This document shows positions 7,296 through 13,966 of a stretch of 16,080 bases of DNA, in pieces. This stretch comes from an uncultured Methylococcaceae bacterium. GTDB lineage: Bacteria > Pseudomonadota > Gammaproteobacteria > Methylococcales > Methylococcaceae. Where the stretch lies: contig CAIVXW010000397.1 of assembly GCA_903910005.1 (NCBI GenBank), positions 1-16,080 on the forward strand. The letters are read 5' to 3'. The translations under genes were made by a program, and so were the position numbers. The notes under the pieces were generated by a model. The model saw only the letters and a program-made list of their open reading frames with translations. It had not been told where the DNA came from and ran no database searches. Position 1 is the first letter of the stretch. Every line of letters starts with the position of its first letter.

Positions 7296-7694
7296 TCAGG
7301 CAGCAGCGGCTGCTTCGTCGAGACCGACATCGGCGTCCTTTTGAGCGGAACGACCATCATAGGCCTTGCGGGCGGCAGAAAGACCGTCGCGCATGCCTTC
7401 GCTGACCACGCTGTTGACCGGGATCAATCCGCCGATCAGCAACGCGCCATAGACGACGCCGTAGGTCACGGTATAAACACTGGTATAAATGCCCTTCTGC
7501 ACGCCGCCGCACACGGTGGCGAGAATGCCCCGGGCGGGCTTGCTGTCCGCGCTGTCCTCGTCGGCAACACACTCAACATGCGCTACGCTGGCTTCGGTAG
7601 TCACTTCTTCAACGTCAACACCGGTTGCGATTTCCTCTGCAACGGGGCTGATGTCCACTTCTTCACTGCTGATTTCGGATTTCTGCTTGGCCAT
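7296..7694 (-). CDS. Small acidic single-TM protein of unknown function
   Basis: 132 residues; I do not recognise the family with certainty. Residues 1-52 are strongly acidic and low in complexity (SSEEVD, DVEEV, DEDSADS). Residues 56-100 form a hydrophobic, glycine- and tyrosine-rich segment (GILATVCGGVQKGIYTSVY, then YGVVYGALLIGGLIP) holding one likely membrane helix at about 72-91 or a pair of short helices. A conserved-looking EGMRDGLSAARKAYDG follows (99-114), then an alanine tail. It is likely an inner-membrane protein with an acidic tail; no enzyme motif is visible. It is a single-gene unit with its own strong terminator, convergent to serS. No Shine-Dalgarno precedes the ATG; TATATA ends 5 nt upstream of it, suggesting transcription may start at or very near the start codon (leaderless mRNA). 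Confidence 0.7.
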   Translation of the reverse strand: MAKQKSEISSEEVDISPVAEEIATGVDVEEVTTEASVAHVECVADEDSADSKPARGILATVCGGVQKGIYTSVYTVTYGVVYGALLIGGLIPVNSVVSEGMRDGLSAARKAYDGRSAQKDADVGLDEAAAAA

Positions 7695-7750
7695 GGTCGT
7701 ATATACTCTGAATGGGTGGAATTAAGGGTTGAGAACAGGACTCCGTCCAG

Positions 7751-7805
7751 GCGGAATCGACCGTCTTCCCGGCCTGAAGACAGCGTGAATCCGGTGCGGT
7801 TCCGC
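7751..7805 (+). other. Structured element upstream of the hybrid kinase
   Basis: Nested inverted repeats: outer GCGGAA (7751-7756) with TTCCGC (7800-7805), and an inner perfect 6-bp stem GTCTTC (7763-7768) with GAAGAC (7776-7781) around a 7-base loop. It lies in the 197 bp between the small gene and the kinase start. It could be a leader RNA fold or a protein site. No T-run follows and no riboswitch class is recognised. Confidence 0.3.
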
Positions 7806-7891
7806 TAACAGGTGAGAGTCTGTGCTGAATTATGAGGCACGGCCAGAGAATAACAAGCCCTTTTCACGCAAAACGCTGCGAAGAATCCACC

Positions 7892-10744
7892 ATGAACAAT
7901 CCGGATACCCGACCGCTACCCGAGCGGGATCAGACCCTCGACATCATCCTGCATGAACCGGGTTTTGCCCGCATGTTCATGGTGCTGGGGTATTTTGGAC
8001 TGTTGACCGGCATGCTGATTACCCTGTTCAATCTGAGTACACCGGGGGTTGGCCTGAAGCCGGGCGGGATTCTGCTGATGGCTCAGGCACTGGCCACCCT
8101 GGCATTTACCCGCCGGGGTAAACTCAAGTGGGCTGCGGTTTTAATTTGCTGGATCGGCATAGTGGCGATACTGCCTTCCGCCTACACCACCCTGGGGCTG
8201 TTAAGCCTGAGCTGGGCTCTGGCTCCGTTGCTGATACTGTGTGGCAGTTGGCTGCTGAGCAAGCGCATGGGTTACTGGCTGGCCTTTGTGGCAGCGAGCA
8301 TGGCACTGTTTTTTTATGGTCTGCATAAAACCGGGCACGTGTTCACCCATGTATACCCGCCGGAAAACATGCTGATGATCATGCTGTCGGTTGTATTCGT
8401 GGCCACCCTGATTGGCAGAACCGGCAGCGACGCCTTCCAGCGCAAGTTCGACCAACTACGGGAATCACGTCATAAACTGGCCCGCTCGGAGATGCAGTTG
8501 TTTGCCCTGTTTGACAGCACCGAAGACCTGATCTGGTCGGTTGAGCCAGATACCTTCCGACTGGTCAAATTCAATGCCGCCTTTGCCGCCTATTTTGGCC
8601 AGGAAGGGGCTGTGCGTATTGAGGCCAACATGTCACCCACTGAACTGTTGGCCGACAGGCCACGGGCCAGCCACTGGGAAGCCCTGTATCGGCGTGCCCT
8701 CGACACCGGGCGTTACTCGATTGAAGACTCGCCCGGACAGGATGGCCAGACATTTTTGCTGACCTTCAATCCGATCGGGGAAGGCATGGGCATCGCTGTC
8801 TTTGCCCGCAATATCACGGAGCAACTCCAGCTTGAGGCCGTGCGCGAAAACGAATACGCCTTCCAGAATCAGTTGATTGAATCGATACCCGGCATCTTTT
8901 ACGTATTCGATGCCGACGGTCGCTTTCTGATGTGGAATAAAAACCTGCTGGATTTACTGGGCGTCACGGCCCATGAACTGGCCCGCTACCGCGTCCCCGA
9001 TTTCATTCCGCTCGACCAGCAGGTGCGGGTGGGCCAGGCCATCGACCATGTATTTAGTACCGGCAACAGTGTGGTTGAGGCCGATATCCTCAGCGGCACG
9101 GGCAACGCCATTCCGCACCTGCTGACCGGTTATCGACTCGACTGGCACGGCCAGCTTTCCCTGCTGGGAATCGGCCTGGACATTTCCGAGCGCAAGGCCG
9201 CCGAACAGGCACTAACCCGGTATCAGACCGAACTGGAACAACAGGTGGAGACCCGAACCCGGGAACTGACCCTGGCCAAACAGCAGGCCGACAGTGCCAA
9301 TCAGGCCAAAGGCAGCTTCCTGGCCAACATGAGCCATGAGATCAGAACCCCCCTGACCGCGATTGTCGGTTTTTCCGAAAGCCTGCTGCAAGACACACTG
9401 AGCGATGCCGAACGGGAACAGGCCACCCGAACCGTGATCCGCAACGGCCAACATTTGCTCGGGCTTATTTCGGACATTCTGGATTTCTCCAAAATTGAGG
9501 CCGGTCATCTGGAAATCGAACCCACCACCTTTGATCTGGCAGATTTTCTGGCCGACCTCCAGGCACTGGCCCAGGCTCAGGCCCAGGCTCGTCAGATTAC
9601 TTTTTCGCTGCATCTGCTTTCGCCCCTGCCGGTCAGTATTCGCACTGACGTCACCCGTGCCCGCCAGATACTGATCAACCTGCTTGGCAATGCCGTCAAG
9701 TTCACCCCTGCCAACGGGCGGGTTCGGCTGATTGTCAGTTATGATCCGGCCACCGCCCTGCTGCTGTTTACCGTACAGGACACCGGCATCGGCATTGAGC
9801 AGGATGCGGCCCGCGAGTTGTTCAAGCCCTTTGTCCAGGCCGATGTGTCCACCACCCGCCGATTCGGGGGAACCGGTCTGGGTCTCAGCATCTCACGCGA
9901 ACTGGCCCGTTTACTGGGTGGCGATATCCGGATATTCAGCATCAAGTCGCTGGGCAGCCTGTTCATGGTAAGCCTGTCGGCCGGTCAACCCGATGCGATC
10001 CGTCTGACCGACCAACCCGCAGAGGCTCTGAAACGGGCGACCACGTCGGAGCGAACCGTCATGATACCCCGGTTGAGCGGGCATATCCTAGTGGCGGAAG
10101 ATACCCCGGACACCCAGCAACTCATCAGTTTGTTGCTACGCCGTACCGGTGTCCGCTTCACGGTAGTCAGCAACGGCCAGGAAGCACTGGGGGCCATACA
10201 GGTGGCTGAATTTGACCTGCTGCTGATCGACATGCAGATGCCGGTGATGGGAGGGCTGGAAGCCTGTAGCCTGATCCGGCTGACCGGCTTCGCCGAACCC
10301 GTCATTGCCCTGACCGCCAACGCCACTGAAGCAGACAAGGCCGAAGCCAGAGCCGCTGGCTGTGATGACTTCCTCACCAAACCCATTGACCAGGCGACAT
10401 TCTATGCCACCCTGGAACGCTACCTGCCCACAAGCCACGAACGGCTCCAGCGGCTGATTCAACCCGCGCAGCACAACCTGCAGGATGATCCCGAATATCA
10501 GGCACTCAAGGCAGCATTCCTGCAGGAACTGCCCGAACGACTGAGCAGCATTGGTGCCGCCGCAACGGCTCAGGACTGGGCCGGGCTGAGTTCGCAACTG
10601 CACCAACTCAAGGGAATTGCCGGCAGCTACGGCTTTCCTGACATATCACGCCTGACAGGCCAGATGGAACAACGACTCAGGGACGGAGACTACCGACAGG
10701 TGAGTACTGATTTAACCGAACTTGACCGCCTCGGCATCCGCTGA
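7892..10744 (+). CDS. Membrane hybrid histidine kinase: 6 TM, 2 PAS, HisKA, HATPase, REC, Hpt
   Basis: 950 residues from the ATG at 7892. An in-frame ATG at 7832 would add 20 residues (ending CEEST) that look like leader DNA and have no ribosome site, whereas MNNPDTRPLPERD reads like a true N-terminus (GAAG 8 nt upstream). Numbering from 7892: six membrane helices at about 28-175; PAS 1 at 205-312; PAS 2 at 325-435; coiled coil; HisKA with H482 in MSHEIRTPL; N-box NLLGNAVKF (about 596-604); G1 DTGIGI (630-635); G2 GGTGLGLS (659-666); REC with E735/D736, phospho-acceptor D780 in LLLIDMQMP and K830; Hpt with H904 in HQLKGIAGSYG. It therefore holds a full His-Asp-His relay, which should pass phosphate to a separate response regulator not present here. 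The integral-membrane sensor plus PAS pair suggests sensing of membrane, redox or small-molecule signals; the ligand is unknown. Confidence 0.92.
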   Translation: MNNPDTRPLPERDQTLDIILHEPGFARMFMVLGYFGLLTGMLITLFNLSTPGVGLKPGGILLMAQALATLAFTRRGKLKWAAVLICWIGIVAILPSAYTTLGLLSLSWALAPLLILCGSWLLSKRMGYWLAFVAASMALFFYGLHKTGHVFTHVYPPENMLMIMLSVVFVATLIGRTGSDAFQRKFDQLRESRHKLARSEMQLFALFDSTEDLIWSVEPDTFRLVKFNAAFAAYFGQEGAVRIEANMSPTELLADRPRASHWEALYRRALDTGRYSIEDSPGQDGQTFLLTFNPIGEGMGIAVFARNITEQLQLEAVRENEYAFQNQLIESIPGIFYVFDADGRFLMWNKNLLDLLGVTAHELARYRVPDFIPLDQQVRVGQAIDHVFSTGNSVVEADILSGTGNAIPHLLTGYRLDWHGQLSLLGIGLDISERKAAEQALTRYQTELEQQVETRTRELTLAKQQADSANQAKGSFLANMSHEIRTPLTAIVGFSESLLQDTLSDAEREQATRTVIRNGQHLLGLISDILDFSKIEAGHLEIEPTTFDLADFLADLQALAQAQAQARQITFSLHLLSPLPVSIRTDVTRARQILINLLGNAVKFTPANGRVRLIVSYDPATALLLFTVQDTGIGIEQDAARELFKPFVQADVSTTRRFGGTGLGLSISRELARLLGGDIRIFSIKSLGSLFMVSLSAGQPDAIRLTDQPAEALKRATTSERTVMIPRLSGHILVAEDTPDTQQLISLLLRRTGVRFTVVSNGQEALGAIQVAEFDLLLIDMQMPVMGGLEACSLIRLTGFAEPVIALTANATEADKAEARAAGCDDFLTKPIDQATFYATLERYLPTSHERLQRLIQPAQHNLQDDPEYQALKAAFLQELPERLSSIGAAATAQDWAGLSSQLHQLKGIAGSYGFPDISRLTGQMEQRLRDGDYRQVSTDLTELDRLGIR

Positions 10745-10850
10745 CGGGCTTGTACGACGACGGATTGTTACTGAAGGTCTTGTATCTCGACCCATACCGG
10801 GATACGCATGTCGCCATGGCTATTTCATCGCAGCGCAGGAACCCTTCCCC

Positions 10851-11531
10851 ATGAAATTCCCCTACGGTCTCAGTGATTTTGGTGTCATCCGTCAGGAAAA
10901 CTATTTTTACCAGGACAGAACCGGGCTGATTCCGCAACTGGAGCAATCTGGCAGACAGCTTTTATTCCTGCGTCCACGCCGGTTTGGCAAAAGCCTGCTG
11001 TTGTCGATGCTGGAGTATTACTACGATGTCCGCCATGCCAACCAGTTTGACCGCCTGTTTGGTTCACTCGCCATCGGGCAAAATCCTGCGCCGTTACATA
11101 ACAGTTATTTTATCCTGCACCGGGATTTTTCACTGGTGAAATGTCAGGGAGAGTTACAGGATATTGAACTGGCTTTACACCAGTGTATCAATCAAGCCAT
11201 ACAGGATTGTGCCGACAATTATCAACTCAACGTGCTTGTCGCCGACAACAAGGCCATTATGTCGCTGAGTCGTCTGCTGAATGCCGTCCGTAGCATCGGA
11301 CATAAACTCTACCTCTTCATCGACGAATACGACAACTTTGCCAATGAGGTTCTGGTGATTGCCCACACTGACGGGATAATCGTTCAAAACGCTGGTCGAG
11401 ACTATCCAGCACCGTCTGAACATCCGGGCCTTCGGCCTCGACGGTGCACACGGCTGCGCCTGTGGCAAAACGGGTGCCGGTGCCGGGCCGGTCAACACAG
11501 CCATCCGGCCATGCCATGTCTGATCGAATAA
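10851..11531 (+). pseudogene. Truncated AAA-ATPase-like (AAA-ATPase_like/PDDEXK_9 type) gene
   Basis: Reading from MKFPYGLSDF (ATG 10851, AGGA 10 nt upstream), the product matches the mobile AAA-ATPase-like family: YGLSDFGVIRQENYFYQDRT at the start, Walker A as RPRRFGKSLL (41-50), and Walker B as LYLFIDEYDNFAN (153-165). Full-length members are usually around 500 residues and end in a PD-(D/E)XK nuclease domain. Here homology stops a few residues after Walker B, near base 11355. The frame stays open to 11531, but those roughly 60 residues (GLRPRRCTRLRLW and so on) are the antisense of the ATP-grasp gene and are not family sequence. The sensor, arginine-finger and nuclease parts are missing, so it is very probably non-functional. 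An upstream in-frame ATG at 10722 overlaps the kinase end and is not supported. Confidence 0.75.
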
Positions 11532-12489
11532 CCAGCGGGGCAGGTGCAAACCAGGCCCGGAAGGCCCGGGTGGCAGCGGGGTTGGGCACTGAGTCAGGCA
11601 GCCAGCCCTGACAGGCTGCGATGTGCAGGGCCAGCAGACCCCGGGGATAATCCGGTTCGTAAAGTACCTGGGTGGCACTGGGCCGGGGATTGATTTCCAG
11701 AACACTGGGGGCGTCGCCATCCAGCATGAAGTCCAGACTGTTAAGGCCCGTCAGGCCGGTGGTCGGTACCAGGCGGTTCAGGTCGTCGGCTACCCGCTGT
11801 TTCTGGGCGGCGGTTAAATCGGTCTGGTTGATGGCACCGGCAAACAGATAGGGAGCATCGGTCTCGTGGTCGGCTGTCCACAGGCTGTTGTACCCGAGGA
11901 TGCAGGCGGTGTGACCGTCTGCCAGAAAAAGTGCCGAATACGCTCCCCCTGCCAGTTCGCGCTGATGATAATGCTCAAATACCGGGGCGATACCCCGCCG
12001 GGCAGGACGAATGCCGATACCGGCCGTCCCGCCCACCGGCTTGACCAGCCAGCCGACGGCATCCGGGGGGGGGGCAAAGCGGACGTCGGGATGGGAAATT
12101 CCCAGCCGCTTCAGTAGATCAAAAAAGCGTTGCGGTGTTTTGAGCAGGGCCAGGGTATCGGGCGAGTTGCCATACAGGGTGCGGCTCCGGCACAGCCGCC
12201 GCAGCAGTTCGATATCACGTTCAAAGCCACTGCCGTAAACCAGACCACAGCCCGATTGCTCCGGAGCCAGCCGATCCGCTGCCGCCAACAGGGACTCCGC
12301 CTCAAAACCGAATAAACCGGACGGCACCCGGGCACTCTCCTGTACCGCCTCGCGGGTGTCTTCGTCGGCAAAAAAATCAATGGTCGCGGCGGTCAGACCC
12401 GCCCGGGCCGCCGAGTTGGCCAGTTTGCGGGCCGAGCAACTGACCAGAAGCCAGCGCGGGTGAAATGGAAGGGTCAGGCCGTCAGGCAT
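11317..12489 (-). CDS. ATP-grasp superfamily carboxylate-amine ligase-like protein
   Basis: 390 residues from the ATG at 12489. The frame stays open 64 codons further upstream, but only as antisense-phase sequence within glk. N-terminal pre-ATP-grasp domain at about 12-110 (WLLVSCSARKLANSAARAG, SGLFGFE). ATP-grasp core: K150 and the glycine loop in WLVKPVGGTAGIGI (147-160), and a metal site in SLDFMLDG (251-258) and EINPRPSATQ (265-274). Members join a carboxylate to an amine, amino acid or similar using ATP, giving ADP. The overall look recalls orphan ATP-grasp proteins of methylotroph tetrahydromethanopterin gene clusters, but that is memory-based and unproven. It overlaps the end of glk by 16 bp. 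Two oddities: ten C residues in a row encode APPPD (139-143), and the last roughly 12 residues (EPHWQSCRIRR) are antisense to the AAA-ATPase remnant, so the natural C-terminus has probably been replaced. Confidence 0.7.
   Translation of the reverse strand: MPDGLTLPFHPRWLLVSCSARKLANSAARAGLTAATIDFFADEDTREAVQESARVPSGLFGFEAESLLAAADRLAPEQSGCGLVYGSGFERDIELLRRLCRSRTLYGNSPDTLALLKTPQRFFDLLKRLGISHPDVRFAPPPDAVGWLVKPVGGTAGIGIRPARRGIAPVFEHYHQRELAGGAYSALFLADGHTACILGYNSLWTADHETDAPYLFAGAINQTDLTAAQKQRVADDLNRLVPTTGLTGLNSLDFMLDGDAPSVLEINPRPSATQVLYEPDYPRGLLALHIAACQGWLPDSVPNPAATRAFRAWFAPAPLVIRSDMAWPDGCVDRPGTGTRFATGAAVCTVEAEGPDVQTVLDSLDQRFERLSRQCGQSPEPHWQSCRIRR
12065..12074. repeat. Poly-G/C tract (10 bases) within the ATP-grasp gene
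   Basis: Ten G on the plus strand, read as ten C in the coding strand, spanning codons for Ala-Pro-Pro-Pro at about residues 139-142. A gain or loss of one base shifts the frame before the ATP-binding lysine at 150, so the tract could switch the gene on and off. It is also a place where sequencing errors gather. Confidence 0.9.
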
Positions 12490-13463
12490 TGTTCTGCCCA
12501 GGCCGCCGCCCCCAGCAGAACGGTGCCTGATTCCAGGGCAACCCGTACCGGTATTGTCTGCAGAAAGTCGGCAAAACGGCCCTTGGCACAAAACGCCTGC
12601 ATAAACGCGCCGGAAGTAAGGGCTGGCAGTATCTTGGGAGCAATTCCTCCGCCGATCATCACGCCGCCAACGGCAAAACACTGGAGTGCCAGGTTGCCCG
12701 CCTCGGCTCCGTAAATTTTTGCGAACAGTTCCAGTGCCCGCAGGCTCAGGGCATCGCTGTTTTCCAGGGCTGCCTGACTGATCTCCCGGGCCGGGTCATC
12801 GCTGGCCAGTCTGCGCTGCCTCATCGCAGGGGACTCGGGAACCCGACCGGTATCACGCAGAAAGTCATAAACCGTAATCAGACCCATACCTGACAGGATG
12901 CGCTCGTAGCTGACATGACCCCGGTAGCGGTCACGCAGGTACAGCAGCAGGTCGTCCTGTTCCGGATCGTTGGGAGCAAAATCGGTATGACCCCCTTCGG
13001 TCGCCAGGGCGTGATGACGTTCGCCGTCCCAGTACAGAATGGCTTCTCCAAGCCCGGTGCCGGCTGCCAGAACCGCCAGGTTGCCGGGTTTGGCACAGGC
13101 TCCGGGGTTGAGATCAACGAACCGCTCAGGCGGGAGACCCAGTAGACCCAGCGACATGGCTTGCAGGTCGTTCAGCAATTTGACCCCGGGAATACCGGTC
13201 AGGGCGGCCAAACCGTGTTCGGACAAATTCCAGGACAGATTGGTGACAGAGCTGTGGCCGTCGACGACAGGCCCTGCCACCCCCAGGCACAGCACCGCCG
13301 GTTTTTGGGTCATGCCCTGCATGAATTCGGTCAGAATTGATTCAAATGAGGGGTAGGCGGCACTTTTGAAACAGGCCTCGCGCTGACAGTGCCAGACCGT
13401 TCCGGTTTTTTCGTACAGACCCAGCAGGGTTTTGGTTCCACCCAGATCACCGGCGATAAACAT
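12474..13463 (-). CDS. glk: Glucokinase (Glk family)
   Basis: 329 residues, close to the usual 320 for proteobacterial Glk, which uses ATP to make glucose 6-phosphate in the cytoplasm. The ATP-binding DLGGTKT is at 6-12; catalytic Asp 99 in LLNDLQAMSLGL; second phosphate motif LAAGTGLG (132-139); sugar-binding E156 and H159 in TEGGHTDFAP; adenosine-motif GGVMIGGGIAPKIL (266-279). All key residues are there. The start at 13463 has GGAG 7 nt upstream (GGAGTCGCAATATG); an open frame extends to 13595 but overlaps yjbQ in another frame and has no family sequence. It begins 23 bp after yjbQ stops, and the ATP-grasp gene starts inside its last codons, so these are probably one operon. Confidence 0.95.
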   Translation of the reverse strand: MFIAGDLGGTKTLLGLYEKTGTVWHCQREACFKSAAYPSFESILTEFMQGMTQKPAVLCLGVAGPVVDGHSSVTNLSWNLSEHGLAALTGIPGVKLLNDLQAMSLGLLGLPPERFVDLNPGACAKPGNLAVLAAGTGLGEAILYWDGERHHALATEGGHTDFAPNDPEQDDLLLYLRDRYRGHVSYERILSGMGLITVYDFLRDTGRVPESPAMRQRRLASDDPAREISQAALENSDALSLRALELFAKIYGAEAGNLALQCFAVGGVMIGGGIAPKILPALTSGAFMQAFCAKGRFADFLQTIPVRVALESGTVLLGAAAWAEQCLTA

Positions 13464-13486
13464 ATTGCGACTCCGTAGAATGAAAA

Positions 13487-13966
13487 TTATCTGGCCACTG
13501 TGGCCGAATGTCGGGACGGGCTGCCTGTCAAGGTGGCAACGACCGACCGGGCACCGCCCTGGTTGCGGTGTTCGCCCAGATAGATGCCCTGCCACGTACC
13601 CAGCAATAAACGTCCCTGGCCGACGGGAAGGCTGAGATGGCTGCCAAGCAGGCTGGCCTTGATGTGGGCCGGCATGTCGTCGCTACCTTCCAGGGTGTGG
13701 GTGTAATGGCTGGCATGTTCCGGAATCAGCCTGTTCAGGTGGGTTTCCAGATCCCGGCGCACATCAGGGTCGGCATTTTCATTGAGGCTCAGCGATGCCG
13801 AGGTATGCTGAATGAAAAAATGCGCCATACCGACTGCGATCTGTTCCAGTTCGGCAAGTTGCCCCAGCAGTTCACCCGTAACCAGGTGAAAGCCACGCGG
13901 ACGCGGTTTCAGAAGGAGGGTCTTCTGTAGCCAGATCAGGTCAGAAACCACCATAGCCCCTTTCAT
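13487..13966 (-). CDS. yjbQ: YjbQ family protein (UPF0047)
   Basis: 159 residues. The family signatures are clear: FFIQHTSASLSLNENADPDVRRD (about 50-72), HTLEGSDDMPAHIKASLLGS (about 90-109) and LLLGTWQGIYLGEHRNQGG (about 120-138), with the conserved histidines, Asp/Asn and Glu of the trimeric fold. E. coli YjbQ shows weak thiamine-phosphate synthase activity and related proteins are annotated as secondary thiamine-phosphate synthase; the true role is unsettled. Two starts are possible: ATG 13966 (MKGAMVV, GGA upstream) and ATG 13954 (AGGGG only 2 nt away, too close). I keep 13966. Either start lies inside the chemoreceptor's last codons (overlap up to 26 bp), implying coupled translation. The roughly 12 residues after the conserved VVATLTG end (SPSRHSATVAR) look like a non-conserved tail. 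Confidence 0.93.
   Translation of the reverse strand: MKGAMVVSDLIWLQKTLLLKPRPRGFHLVTGELLGQLAELEQIAVGMAHFFIQHTSASLSLNENADPDVRRDLETHLNRLIPEHASHYTHTLEGSDDMPAHIKASLLGSHLSLPVGQGRLLLGTWQGIYLGEHRNQGGARSVVATLTGSPSRHSATVAR

Noticed and set aside
9985..10606. Antisense frames of 133 and 156 codons across the REC domain of the kinase
   Set aside because: They are shadows of a well-conserved coding region and carry no recognisable domain.
10780..10808. A hairpin GTATCTCG / CGGGATAC between the kinase and the AAA-ATPase remnant
   Set aside because: It is a single 8-bp stem with a wobble pair and no T-run. It is not convincing as a terminator and there is no other support.
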